A DNA stretch of 64,000 bases from JBCAXA01 sp038749025 (GCA_038749025.1 JBCDIL010000001.1:248001-312000), one strand, 5' to 3'. Counted from the first letter of the stretch, positions 8,410-18,079 are shown. The notes: generated from the letters alone by a model not told the origin. Numbers and translations are program-made.

Positions 8410-10152
8410 TCATTGAATAGTGAACGTGTCGGCGATCTGGTTAAGCATCGGACTCATACCGCCGAAAGAGCCCATCGGCGCCGACACCACGACACCGACG
8501 GTGCCGCTGCTGAGCGTGCGAAAGTAACCACGCCATTCAACCGCTCCGCCGTTGAAGCTGGTCTGGCCATTGAAAGCTTGATAACCGACGCCGCGAAGCT
8601 GCGCCTGCCCTGCGGGCTGCGCCTGCATGTAGCCACCGAAATTGTTGACGGCGAACGAAATAACGTTCAGCGCTTCACCAGCACTGCCAACGCCTGGGAA
8701 CATATAGACCTCAACGGCTGGACCGAGGCCGCCCGGGTTTTGTGCAATAACGCTCGTGAGTTCCGGGAACTGCGGGTACGGCGTGATTTGCGCGCTCCAG
8801 CCGCTGGGATAGCCCATCGAGTAGGCGTTACCCGGACCGGCGTGGCGAGCGAAACCAGCTGGTATTGACGGGCTGGGGCGTGGCTGCGGGGTCGGCTGGT
8901 TACGCCGCGAATCGCCGCCGTCATTGTTGGCGCGACGTGTTGGCTTAGGCTTCTCTGCTGCCTTTGCCGCTCCGGCCATCAATTCCTTGAGCGTATCGTC
9001 GATGTCTTTGCGAAGCCCCTCGTCGTCGGGAAGTTCCGGCGGTCGAATACCGCTCGTGTGCAGCGCACTGACGTCCAGAAGGCCGATGGATGGACCGCCG
9101 ACGCTGTCACCGCCACCGGCAGCGAACACTTGCATGTTCTTAAGCCCGGTCTCGACGGCCGTTTGAAAATCGGCACGTCCACCAAGGCCTTCACCGCCGA
9201 TCATCGTCGCCTCGATCGGGATGATATTGCCGTCGTCGAGCCGAATGCCGGGCCACGCATGTCCCGCCGTCAGAAAGATAACCGGTTTCAAGCCGGCGGA
9301 TAACGCGACGCTCGCGAACAACGTCGACAACTCGACACAAAGCCCAGCTTCGCCGGTTAACACTTCGCGCGGCATCCGTACTTTCTGCACGACCGAGTAC
9401 GAGTCACCGTACTTGACGGGCAGACCGAGCGTGTTGGCGTACACCAAACCCGCAGCCAATTGGTAGTTGTACAAACCCTCCATGAAACGCATCGCTTCTT
9501 GCGGGTTGCTGCCCGCGTCGAAACCCATACCGCCGAGGACTTTTTGCTGCAGCTGCTGAGTGAAGTACTTGATAACCGGGTCTTCCGGCGTTACGAAGGA
9601 AGCGAGCAGATCGGTGTTCTCGTAAACGTCGGTAATGCTTGAGATCTCGTCGCTGTCCATTGTCGTGTAAACGAGATCGTTCCGGCCGAGTAGCTCGAAG
9701 TCGATCTTGCGCAGCTCTTCGCGAGACTCGCCGCCGGCTTTGTAGTTGATCTTTATCTCAACTTGCTCGGTACTGCCGGTCAGTTTCTCCGATAGCGACG
9801 ACGGCAGACGGGGGTAGTACAGGTCGACGACGGTTTGCTCGGGAAGAACCGTGGGATACGGTTGCGGTGTCGTCCAATCGCTAATGTTCGGAATCCGATA
9901 CGACACACGAACATCGTTAACGTTGCCGGGCCCCTCGTTGGTCAGCAGCAACTTCGTGACCCAATAGCGACCGTCTTTCAGTTCTTTGTTGGCGTGCACT
10001 TTATACGACGCCGACATGACAACTGGTTTCGACTCAATTTGTAGCCGCAGCGTACCTGGCTGCGATGAACCGCCGCCCGACATACCCATCATCGCCATGG
10101 CAGCACCGGCGACTAGCGCCAATCCGCCTAGGCCTAACAGTGGTTTGTTCAT
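8410..10152 (-). CDS. Membrane-anchored transglutaminase-like protein with a PsbP/DcrB-like C-terminal domain
   Basis: 580 aa. An N-terminal hydrophobic segment (LLGLGGLALVAGAAMAMMG) followed by a Gly/Ser linker suggests anchoring to the membrane with the rest outside. Residues about 40-150 look like an Ig-like beta domain (RYWVTKLLLTNEGPGNVNDV). Residues about 180-330 are a transglutaminase-like core: Cys272 in EAGLCVELS, His298 in AGHAWPG and Glu314 in PIEATM take the Cys-His-Asp/Glu triad places. A Pro/Arg/Asn linker (about 395-425) leads to a C-terminal domain with YPSGW and VEWRGYF, reminiscent of the PsbP/DcrB fold. It could be a protease or peptide cross-linker/cleaver. It starts 18 bases after the FHA-lipase stop and overlaps the next gene. 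Confidence 0.8.
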   Translation of the reverse strand: MNKPLLGLGGLALVAGAAMAMMGMSGGGSSQPGTLRLQIESKPVVMSASYKVHANKELKDGRYWVTKLLLTNEGPGNVNDVRVSYRIPNISDWTTPQPYPTVLPEQTVVDLYYPRLPSSLSEKLTGSTEQVEIKINYKAGGESREELRKIDFELLGRNDLVYTTMDSDEISSITDVYENTDLLASFVTPEDPVIKYFTQQLQQKVLGGMGFDAGSNPQEAMRFMEGLYNYQLAAGLVYANTLGLPVKYGDSYSVVQKVRMPREVLTGEAGLCVELSTLFASVALSAGLKPVIFLTAGHAWPGIRLDDGNIIPIEATMIGGEGLGGRADFQTAVETGLKNMQVFAAGGGDSVGGPSIGLLDVSALHTSGIRPPELPDDEGLRKDIDDTLKELMAGAAKAAEKPKPTRRANNDGGDSRRNQPTPQPRPSPSIPAGFARHAGPGNAYSMGYPSGWSAQITPYPQFPELTSVIAQNPGGLGPAVEVYMFPGVGSAGEALNVISFAVNNFGGYMQAQPAGQAQLRGVGYQAFNGQTSFNGGAVEWRGYFRTLSSGTVGVVVSAPMGSFGGMSPMLNQIADTFTIQ

Positions 10153-10170
10153 AGTTCTCTTTCCTTACCG

Positions 10171-11928
10171 CTAGTGTTGGGCGCCTTGCAGCAACTCAAG
10201 CTTTAGGCGCATCTTCACGTCGTTGTCGGTCCACAGAGAGCCATGCTGCTGTCGAACCGGATGGATATCGGCCCCTTCAAGAAAGCCGTACTTATCGACC
10301 ACGCGGTTGTCACCGGCGGGCTTCAAAAGGAGCCGTACTTTTTTCCAGCCGTCTGCATCGCGCTCCTGAACGATAAGACGGGTGACGGTCTTGACGCCGT
10401 ACCCGAAAATGCACGTCGTCGGGACGTTGACCGTCGAACCGATCTCGGCATGAAACTCACGACCGCTCTCCAGCAGGTGACGGTATTCGGCCTTCATCCA
10501 GCTGGTGTCTTCGTAGATATTGATGTGATTCCCATCGCGGTCGAAAACAACCGGGTACGGCGGTACGAGTTGGTAGGCCGACGGCATCGTCAACAGGGCT
10601 TCGTGCAGCCGTTTTTGGCCCAGTCCGAGCGGTAACAGCTCCGGCCCATGCAACAGTGTTTGAATCATGAACGGTGCACCAAAGTGCGCGCCGCCCATCG
10701 AGACAAACTTGCTAACGTGAGAAGCACCGCCGAGACATTGCAGGTAGTAGCGCGAAACCAAGGCGCCCATGCTGTGACACAGAATGACAAATTTGGTATC
10801 GCGACCGATCACTTCGTCGCGCCAACGATCGATGGCTGTCTTTAACTTTTGCGCCGAATCGCGATTGTCTTGTCGCCAGTCATACGCGAACTCAAGGAGA
10901 TCGTGGCCGCTTTTGTAACCAAGACTGTTTTCTAGGTAGTAAACCAACTGCGAGTAAGCATCGAGTTTGATCAAGCCCGGTATGACGACCACTTCACGAG
11001 CGATTCGGCCGACGCTTAGATCGGAATCAGGGCCAACCGCCATGCGCTCGGGATTGCGCAGCGAGCGCGTCAGATTCGGCCAGAAAAGACCATCGGAGCT
11101 ATACAGCTCAGAGCCCATGATGCCCGGCAACACCACCACCGGCAGACGTGCACCGGAATCGAAATCTGGGCTCGCGCTGCCATCGAGTGTCAGCGCCTCG
11201 TGCTGGAAAGGCGCCTTGAAGACAAACAGCGTATCGCCGATGCGAAAGTTGGTACCGCCATAGAGCTTGGTCTCGGTAACGCGACGGCTGCGGATAAAGG
11301 TCCCGTTTTTGGAGTCGAGGTCAACAAGCACGTAACGATCCCCATCACGGCGCAGCACAGCGTGACGGCGTGACGCAGAGCGATCGTCAATCGGAATCTC
11401 GCAGCGATCGTCCCGGCCGATACCGATTTCATCGCCGCGAAGCACGACCTCGCGGGGGTTACCGTCAGCGTATACAACGAGCCGTGCTTGCGTGGTATCG
11501 ACCAGTGACTGCTCGATGCCGGCGTGCGTTAGCGTAACGTCACCCGTCTGCTCGTTGACGACTATCGATGGCTCATCGAGTCCCGCCGCGATCTCGATAA
11601 ACTCCTCGTCGTCAGCGCTCGTGCCCGCCTTACGTGGCAATGCGAGCACCAATTCGTAGCCCGCGATACTGATGGTTGAGTTGTCAGCGAGCGTGGCGGT
11701 TTCAACAACCACGCCATCGACAGTGATACCAGCGCGCGAATTGAGATCGAACACAGCGATTGTATCGGCGCTGATTTCCAGGCGGGCATGCTTTCGGGAC
11801 GCCTTCGTATCGCGTAGGACAATGTCGCACTCGGCACTCCGGCCGATGAGGACGGTCCCGTCGCTGAGCTCATACTCACGGCGATTGCCGCGCGGCGAGT
11901 TAACGATGAGGGTTCCACGACGCTCCAT
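10171..11928 (-). CDS. Double-FHA domain protein fused to an LCAT-type lipase/acyltransferase
   Basis: 585 aa from the ATG at 11928, which has GGGAG seven bases upstream. Residues 1-100 are one FHA domain (LIGRSAECDI, SRKHARL, DLNSRAGI) and residues 140-240 a second, more canonical one (GIGRDDRCEI, SRRHAVL, DSKNGTFI). Each keeps the Arg, Ser and His used to read phosphothreonine. Residues 262-575 are an alpha/beta hydrolase of the lecithin:cholesterol acyltransferase/PDAT type: VVVLPGIMGSELY, WPNLTRS, AYDWRQDNRDS, the nucleophile elbow CHSMGA (Ser386), and likely acid and base in GDNRV (Asp540) and QHGSL (His562). No signal peptide, so it is cytoplasmic. The fusion implies lipid hydrolysis or acyl transfer controlled by a Thr kinase; such a kinase is encoded at 18076-20898. 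Confidence 0.87.
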   Translation of the reverse strand: MERRGTLIVNSPRGNRREYELSDGTVLIGRSAECDIVLRDTKASRKHARLEISADTIAVFDLNSRAGITVDGVVVETATLADNSTISIAGYELVLALPRKAGTSADDEEFIEIAAGLDEPSIVVNEQTGDVTLTHAGIEQSLVDTTQARLVVYADGNPREVVLRGDEIGIGRDDRCEIPIDDRSASRRHAVLRRDGDRYVLVDLDSKNGTFIRSRRVTETKLYGGTNFRIGDTLFVFKAPFQHEALTLDGSASPDFDSGARLPVVVLPGIMGSELYSSDGLFWPNLTRSLRNPERMAVGPDSDLSVGRIAREVVVIPGLIKLDAYSQLVYYLENSLGYKSGHDLLEFAYDWRQDNRDSAQKLKTAIDRWRDEVIGRDTKFVILCHSMGALVSRYYLQCLGGASHVSKFVSMGGAHFGAPFMIQTLLHGPELLPLGLGQKRLHEALLTMPSAYQLVPPYPVVFDRDGNHINIYEDTSWMKAEYRHLLESGREFHAEIGSTVNVPTTCIFGYGVKTVTRLIVQERDADGWKKVRLLLKPAGDNRVVDKYGFLEGADIHPVRQQHGSLWTDNDVKMRLKLELLQGAQH

Positions 11929-12003
11929 CGTTACGCTCCCTGCCAACCGTAAGTGCTGGTATCGGTGTTCACACCGTTCGGCGCGCCGTAATACACTGCA
12001 GCG

Positions 12004-15000
12004 GTGAGCGCAGGCTGGTTGAACATACGCGCCGGGGAAGGCCAGCTGGTCGTTGTTCTCGGTGGCTTTTTCTTTTTAATGCTCGCTGGTTTAACGGCGA
12101 TCGGCATTGCCGCCGATACGTTGTTCGTCGCGCAGATTGGGGCCGCCAAACTGCCGTTCGGCATTTTGCTCGGCCAAGCGTTGGTAATCCCCATCGTTGC
12201 GCTGTATGGGCGTGCCAAAGCTGGGTTGAAAGCGCGTTGGCTAGCTCCAGTCTGTATTGTCATCATCGTCAGCGTCCTCATCGGGCTCTACGCGGCCCGC
12301 AGTTCGACAGCTTTGATCGCCGCCGGCGGCCTGTTGGTGTTGCTCCCTGCCATCGCAGGCGTACTCGGGAGCGAAAACGGTCGCTTATCGGCCAGCCTGC
12401 TGGACTCACGTACCGCCCGCCGTCTTTCACCTGTCGTTGGTTCTATAGGCGGATTTGGTGCAACTTTTGGCGCATTTATTTCGGCCCAGGTGTCTGCGAG
12501 CCTCGGTGTAGCGGCACTTTTGCCCATTGGCGCTGCCCTGCTGGCGACGACCTTGCTACCGGCATGGGCTGCTGGACGGCAGATTCGACGCCCGATCGAG
12601 CCACGCCGGCGTGAAACGGGGCCGATCTACAAAAATCGTTACGCGCTCGTATTGGTCATCGCAGCCGGCATCGTCGCTGCGATCGCCACCATTCTTCGCT
12701 ACCAAATCGGCGCAGCCGCCGCGGAGCGCTACAACGAAGCCGAAATGGGGGTCTTTTACAGCCAACTCGCAATCGCAATAAACGTCTTGTCGATCGTTTT
12801 CACGGCTTTTGTCACCCGCGCAGCGGTCGGCAAACTGGGCGCAGCAAACTCGCTATTGCTCTACCCCGGCGTTCTCGTGGCGGCCGCGGCAGCCGCCTTG
12901 TTCGCACCGGGGATCGCCGCGATCACCACCGCCGTCGCCGGCGAACGGCTAATTCGACAGAACATTCACCGGACCGTCGCATCGTTGGCTGTTATGCCGC
13001 TGCACTCGCAAATCCGCTCGAGAGTCGCCTTGTTAATCAGTGGTACGGCGAAGCCGCTCGGCACCATTGCCGCATCGCTCCTTGTTTTAGCCTTATCAGG
13101 CGAACTAGGCGTCGTCCCGTTGACCGTACACTGGCAACAACTCACGTGGATAACCGCGGCCTTGGCCTTGCTGCTAACCGGCGGATTTTGGTTTGTCCGC
13201 TCGCAGTATGTATTCGAACTGATCGCCGCTTTGCACACGCGCCGTTTGCAGCTCGACCAACAGTACCGTTCGACAGTCGACATCGATCCGGCACTGAAGA
13301 AGCTGTTGCTCGGTTATCTCGCCAGCGACCTGCCAGAGCGCAGTGCGCTCGCATTGGAGTTGTTGCGCGGCTCGATCGACGAAGATGTCGTTACCGCGAT
13401 CGAAGAGAACTGGGCGAGCTGGGACGCAGCGCTGCGAGCCCAGGCCGTCCGCACACTCGGGAGCAGTGACGGACTAGAGAGCGCCGGACGTTTTCTTGCG
13501 GCGCTCAGCCCATCCGAGCCGGATGAAGTGCGCGCCGAGGCGTTGGTGCATGACCCGTCTATCAACGATCTGGCGGCGTTATCGTCCGTCGCGGAATCGG
13601 CCCCGCTGCAGACCCGCGCGCAAGCGATCGCTTTGCTCATCGACCGCCAGGGCGTGGCCGCGACGAAAGGATTGGTGGAATCGCTCGCACTGAGCGAATC
13701 GATGGATGATCAACGTACGGCGGCCCTGACCATCGCCAGATTAAAAGTGCCATGGCTCGACTACCTGATCCCGCAATTGCTCGATGTCGAACCGACAACC
13801 TTGCTGCAAACGGTGGCCGCCAGACCGAATGAGGAGTTCGCCGACGCGTGCACGCGCTACCTCGGCAGTGACAGCGCTGAGCGATTCGCCAAGGAAGCCT
13901 TACTCGCCATCGGCGAAGCCTCCGTACCGGCACTGGTTCAAGCCAGCACCGAACCTCGTCTCTCGGCAGGCGCGTTGAGCGTCCTCGGCGAGTTGGATTC
14001 AGCGCGCGCAGAAAGAGCACTTCGGGATGCCATCGGTCATGCGGATCGCTCGGTGGCCTACCGTGCGCTAACGGTCGCTGCTCAGCGACCCGCCCGGTGG
14101 CAGAGCCACCGTACGCTCATTGACACAGAGGTTCACCAATCGCTTGATGCCGCTGAGCGGTTCTTGGCGCTCGCCGCCACCGGCAATCGAACCGTCGCGA
14201 CGCTCGCTAAAAGCGAAGTTGACTTCGAGCTTGAACGGCTTTTCGCCGCCCTAGCACTTAGCGATACGACGATCCCCTTTCGGCAAGTTTTTCTCGCCGC
14301 CAACTCACCGGACAAACGCCAACGGGCGCTAGCGGCAGAGACGCTAGACGAGTACCTGCGTGGCAAAGACCACGACCGGATCCTGGCCCTAATCGAATCG
14401 CGCCAGACGAAGCGCACGTCCGGCAACGCCGATAGTGATGATCTAGAAGTGCTGCCGGGCGGCCAGACCGACATCGATCGCACGGCACTGGAGGCACTGT
14501 TAGCGAGTGGCTTATTCGGTGGTTGGCGACTCGGCGACCTGACGTCGTTGCTCAACGCGAGTTCCACCGCCGACGATACGGCTACTGTATCGATCGTCGA
14601 TGGCACTGCTGTGGATGTCGAGTCGGTCATACTCACGGGTCGTGGTCATTCAAGCGGCGATGGCGTATCAGTACCGCTTCGCAACATTTACGCAACGATC
14701 GGTACGGCGACTCGCTGCGGGGGTCTTTGGCTGCGCTCGTTGGCCGAGCGTATTCCCGATACGGCGGAAACACGGAACGAGGTTACGCGCAGTGAAATGC
14801 TCTCTCTGGCCACTCGTACGCTGGCAGACGATCAAGCGTCGGCCGATGATTTGGCGATCTGGCAACGAGTATTTTTCTTGCGCACGATGGCGTTAACGCA
14901 AGCACTACCTTCGCATCGGTTGCGTCTCGTGGCGGAAATCTCCCGCACGATCGTTGCTGAGCCAGGCGACGTGATTGTTCGTGAAGGTCGCCTCGGACAG

Positions 15001-15294
15001 CATTTCTACATGGTCTGCCGTGGGCGGCTAGGCGTGACCCGACATGACGGAACCCAAGCAACGCTCGGCCCATCTGATGCGTTTGGGGCCCTTGCATTGA
15101 TGCGTGGAGCACGCCGCAGCCAAACGGTCACCGCTGAAGAGCCATCAGAACTACTCACTATCGATCGGGTCGATTTTCTCGATTTGATTGACGCACACCC
15201 GGCCCTAGTGCGCTCGTTCTCACGATTGCTGGCTGCGCGCGTTCGCCAATCTCAGGAAGCCGCGTCCGATTCGTCTGCAGCGGCCTCCGACTGA
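12004..15294 (+). CDS. Nucleotide-transporter-like membrane protein fused to HEAT repeats and a cyclic-nucleotide-binding domain
   Basis: 1096 aa, starting at a GTG (MSAGWLNIRAGEGQ). Residues 1-405 hold about twelve hydrophobic helices resembling MFS/ATP:ADP-antiporter (Npt1/Npt2) transporters. About 430-850 is a long alpha-helical solenoid of HEAT-like units (LDRRQG, SVPALVQAST, DSARAERALRDAIGHADRSVAYRAL). Residues about 972-1085 are a CRP-type cyclic-nucleotide-binding domain (EPGDVIVREGRLGQHFYMV, GRLGVTRHDG, FGALALMRGARRSQTVTA). The phosphate-binding-cassette region reads FGALAL...RRSQTV, close to the FGE-x-AL-x(n)-RxA pattern but lacking the Glu. It is divergent from the FHA-lipase gene (75-base spacer) and its last 43 bases overlap the convergent ECF gene. 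A cNMP-gated transporter or sensor is plausible. Confidence 0.83.
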   Translation: MSAGWLNIRAGEGQLVVVLGGFFFLMLAGLTAIGIAADTLFVAQIGAAKLPFGILLGQALVIPIVALYGRAKAGLKARWLAPVCIVIIVSVLIGLYAARSSTALIAAGGLLVLLPAIAGVLGSENGRLSASLLDSRTARRLSPVVGSIGGFGATFGAFISAQVSASLGVAALLPIGAALLATTLLPAWAAGRQIRRPIEPRRRETGPIYKNRYALVLVIAAGIVAAIATILRYQIGAAAAERYNEAEMGVFYSQLAIAINVLSIVFTAFVTRAAVGKLGAANSLLLYPGVLVAAAAAALFAPGIAAITTAVAGERLIRQNIHRTVASLAVMPLHSQIRSRVALLISGTAKPLGTIAASLLVLALSGELGVVPLTVHWQQLTWITAALALLLTGGFWFVRSQYVFELIAALHTRRLQLDQQYRSTVDIDPALKKLLLGYLASDLPERSALALELLRGSIDEDVVTAIEENWASWDAALRAQAVRTLGSSDGLESAGRFLAALSPSEPDEVRAEALVHDPSINDLAALSSVAESAPLQTRAQAIALLIDRQGVAATKGLVESLALSESMDDQRTAALTIARLKVPWLDYLIPQLLDVEPTTLLQTVAARPNEEFADACTRYLGSDSAERFAKEALLAIGEASVPALVQASTEPRLSAGALSVLGELDSARAERALRDAIGHADRSVAYRALTVAAQRPARWQSHRTLIDTEVHQSLDAAERFLALAATGNRTVATLAKSEVDFELERLFAALALSDTTIPFRQVFLAANSPDKRQRALAAETLDEYLRGKDHDRILALIESRQTKRTSGNADSDDLEVLPGGQTDIDRTALEALLASGLFGGWRLGDLTSLLNASSTADDTATVSIVDGTAVDVESVILTGRGHSSGDGVSVPLRNIYATIGTATRCGGLWLRSLAERIPDTAETRNEVTRSEMLSLATRTLADDQASADDLAIWQRVFFLRTMALTQALPSHRLRLVAEISRTIVAEPGDVIVREGRLGQHFYMVCRGRLGVTRHDGTQATLGPSDAFGALALMRGARRSQTVTAEEPSELLTIDRVDFLDLIDAHPALVRSFSRLLAARVRQSQEAASDSSAAASD

Positions 15295-15962
15295 CCGAGC
15301 AACCAGCGAAGTTCGCCGAGAACGGCGGACTGATCGTTAACGTATTGATAGACAGCCGCCGTAACTTGACGTCGAAACGCACGGCGTAGTTCGCGCAACG
15401 TTGGGACAAGCTGCGCCGGTTCGATCTCGAAGCGCTGTGCCAGCGAGGCGGAGTCTAGGGCTTCGCCGTCGACATCAACCGCCTCGAACAACGAGAACTT
15501 CTCCGGCGCATCGGTGTAGCGTTCGCGCAGGACGTCAAGCGCACGCTTGAAAGTAATCAAAGTCCAATGCTCGTCGAACGAATCCGCCTCGCTGCGACTC
15601 GAGTGCAACTTGTCCGGATTGATCGCGACACCACTTCGCCGCGATCCGCTGCCGCCAGGTGATTCGAGAGCAAGGAACTGATCCAAACTGTCGCGTAACA
15701 CATTGCGAAAGCGGCTCGTGCCCGTCAGGCTCTCGGATAACGTCGCGCCGTACAGCAACTCAACGAAGTAATCCTCACAAAGCGCCGTTGCACGCCCTTC
15801 ATCACAATCGAGAGCACTCTGGATATGAAAAAAAACGGGCTCCCAATAAAGAGTCAATAACTCGCGTAGCGCATCGCGCGCAACGTCGTTATCGTCGCCT
15901 ACGCCAGCCGCAATCAGCGACCATGGCGTGTCCGGAAACTGGCCGGGATCATGCTCGCTCAT
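15252..15962 (-). CDS. ECF-like RNA polymerase sigma factor (planctomycete-type)
   Basis: 236 aa. The N-terminus has the pattern of kinase-associated ECF factors: TPWSLIAAG...ARDALRELLTLYWEPVFFHI, then LCEDYFVELL and the 'SRFRNVLRDSLDQFLA' segment that corresponds to region 2. The C-terminal part has a helical ALDVLRERYTD...LAQRFEIEPAQLVPTLRELRRAFRRQV segment in the place of region 4. Length is typical for this group. It is the last gene of an operon after the kinase and the exported protein; its start overlaps the previous stop as ATGA (15959-15962). Its 3' end overlaps the opposite-strand transporter gene by 43 bases. The divergent middle part makes promoter recognition hard to predict. Confidence 0.8.
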   Translation of the reverse strand: MSEHDPGQFPDTPWSLIAAGVGDDNDVARDALRELLTLYWEPVFFHIQSALDCDEGRATALCEDYFVELLYGATLSESLTGTSRFRNVLRDSLDQFLALESPGGSGSRRSGVAINPDKLHSSRSEADSFDEHWTLITFKRALDVLRERYTDAPEKFSLFEAVDVDGEALDSASLAQRFEIEPAQLVPTLRELRRAFRRQVTAAVYQYVNDQSAVLGELRWLLGQSEAAADESDAAS

Positions 15963-18079
15963 ACCCCCTCCACCACGCGCATGCGGGCGATCACGCTTTC
16001 CAACGCCCCGTTCTCTCGCATGTCGATGCTACGGTCGTTCAGAATCGACTCGACTTGTCGAATAGCCTCGTACAGGTCGCGCTCCGAATCGTTGCCGAAT
16101 TCGAAGACGACGGGCGCTCGGTTGCGGGCGTCGAGCTCAAGCGTCAGGTACATCGTGTCAGCGGGGTTTACATCGGCAGTCTCGAGCAAATAGACCCAAA
16201 TAGCCGGTCCGAGTTTTCGGTAATAACTACTCCAGCGCAGCTTTACGAACGCGTCCAGTCGGTCGTCGGGTTCCAGCGACTCGTCGAGCACACCGACTAA
16301 GCGCTTTGTGGTGCGCTTGAGCTCCGCCCCCCATAAGGTTTGCACGATGCGGCGGGCATAAGCATACCGATCGGTGCGCTCGATGCCTTTCGGTCGCAAG
16401 GTACGCGTGTACGTGGCGACCAGCTCATCAAGGCCGCCGTCGTGATACGGGAAATCCTCGCTCTCGATAGCCGCGACCGCGAAATCCACTAGACGCTCGT
16501 ACATGACGTCTGAGTCGTCCAGACCCGCTGCCGTTAAGGCGCGAAATGCCGTGTCGTGGAAATAGTAGTGCAAACGCATCCTTACGTCTCGATGCTGACC
16601 GCTTTGCAGCCAGCCCGTACCTGACAGCCGATTAGCTAGCGCCGTTTCGCCTTGTTCCGTGAGTAGCAACTCGACCTTGTTGCGGATCCGCCGGTACTCC
16701 TCATTGCGAAGAATGGTGTCGACATAGTTGAACGTGAAACCGAGGTGAATGAACTCTTGCGGCGTGCCGTCATTATTGGCTGAGAACATCGCTTCCGCCG
16801 ACTGCTCCATACGCTCGTCGAGCGTACCGAAAAAGGCGGCGCGCTCGCGAATGCGCGACCAGGTAGGGACTAGAAAGTAGTCGACCTCCTCGGTATCCGC
16901 ATTGTTGCGCCGAACACGGCTCAATAGTTTTTCCCGGAATATACGCTCGCGTTGGACGTCGTAGGTGCGCAGCGATACGCCGATACCAGCGCGACGCGAA
17001 TTTGCCCGTGTCGCTCCTTTGAAGTTTCTATGCACTGCATCGGTGGCGCTCGCCAGGGTATCGAGCGCGGCCAAATCGCCGATTAAGGTTCGGTCGTCAT
17101 CGGTGTCTTCGGTTGAGAGGCGTAAGCGGCGCGCCGCGTGGAAAAGATTGTCGTATGCCGCCCGAACAGTCGGCTCTTCGAGGTCTAAGGTGTAATCGAC
17201 CAGCACGACGTGACTGCGCGACCGACTAATTGCCAGCCGTATCGAACGGTCGAAGCGAGCGAATTCGACGAGGGTTGCTGCAGCGGGATCGATACCGAGC
17301 AAGGCGATAGGTAGATTGGGCGATGCGGATACGGCAGCGCCAGTCTCGGCGGAACGTTCGGCAATCAACTTGATACGTACACGCTCCCCATCGAGCCGAA
17401 ACACGTGAATCTGGAAGCCACCGCTTGCCAGAACCTTAAGCCCAAGCTTGCTCGCCACAAGCTCGCTCGGCAGTGAGAACAATTGATCCAGTGTCGCCAG
17501 CAAATTAAGTGTCGCGTCAAAGCGAACATAGTCGCCCGGTTTTAACGCCACAGCCCGCTCGGCTGTTAACGGCATCCGCTCAGGCGTGTAAGTCGCCTTT
17601 ATCGAGCGTGCGGCCGAACCGCTGGCAAATTGTTGCGCGAAAACGATTTCGGAGCCTGCGCTGAGTGCTACACGAACCGGCAAGCCCCCCAGCAAATCTC
17701 CGGGATTGACGGTGGTTGCGACGCTGTAGCGGTCAACTCGGGTGAAAAAGTCACCTCGATACGACGGACCCACTTCGTAGGCGTACTGCACACCGACGTT
17801 GATCGCCTCGAACAGATCGATACCGATTGCTGGCGTGGTCAGCAGCAGATCGGTGTTGTCCAGCGCTGCTTCTACCGTCGACGTCGGCTGGCGTTCGCTT
17901 TGTTGAGCACGAGTGCAACTCTCTGGGTCTAGCGCAACGACTTCGTTGCCGACAACACAAAGTCGGCGACCCTCCGGCACATCGGCCATAACGAGTACCG
18001 GCTCTTCCGCATAAGACGGCTGAATACTGCCGGCTAGGATCAACAAGCCGGCTACTAAAACGCGATTCTTGGTAATCAT
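15959..18079 (-). CDS. Large exported protein of unknown function in a kinase/ECF operon
   Basis: About 706 aa from the ATG at 18079, which overlaps the kinase stop as ATGA; the frame continues upstream to 18211 but without a plausible start. A signal peptide is clear (MITKNRVLVAGLLILAGSIQPSYAEE). The mature protein is mixed alpha/beta without membrane helices. It has beta-rich stretches near residues 60-300 (LPVRVALSAGSEIVFAQ, YTPERMPLTAERAVALKPGDY) and a helical, Arg-rich second half (SRIRERAAFFGTLDERMEQSAEAMF, RTLRPKGIERTDRYAYARRIV). No catalytic motif is recognisable. Genetic coupling to the kinase and sigma genes suggests an envelope component whose state the system senses or controls. 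Unknown family. Confidence 0.8.
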   Translation of the reverse strand: MITKNRVLVAGLLILAGSIQPSYAEEPVLVMADVPEGRRLCVVGNEVVALDPESCTRAQQSERQPTSTVEAALDNTDLLLTTPAIGIDLFEAINVGVQYAYEVGPSYRGDFFTRVDRYSVATTVNPGDLLGGLPVRVALSAGSEIVFAQQFASGSAARSIKATYTPERMPLTAERAVALKPGDYVRFDATLNLLATLDQLFSLPSELVASKLGLKVLASGGFQIHVFRLDGERVRIKLIAERSAETGAAVSASPNLPIALLGIDPAAATLVEFARFDRSIRLAISRSRSHVVLVDYTLDLEEPTVRAAYDNLFHAARRLRLSTEDTDDDRTLIGDLAALDTLASATDAVHRNFKGATRANSRRAGIGVSLRTYDVQRERIFREKLLSRVRRNNADTEEVDYFLVPTWSRIRERAAFFGTLDERMEQSAEAMFSANNDGTPQEFIHLGFTFNYVDTILRNEEYRRIRNKVELLLTEQGETALANRLSGTGWLQSGQHRDVRMRLHYYFHDTAFRALTAAGLDDSDVMYERLVDFAVAAIESEDFPYHDGGLDELVATYTRTLRPKGIERTDRYAYARRIVQTLWGAELKRTTKRLVGVLDESLEPDDRLDAFVKLRWSSYYRKLGPAIWVYLLETADVNPADTMYLTLELDARNRAPVVFEFGNDSERDLYEAIRQVESILNDRSIDMRENGALESVIARMRVVEGV

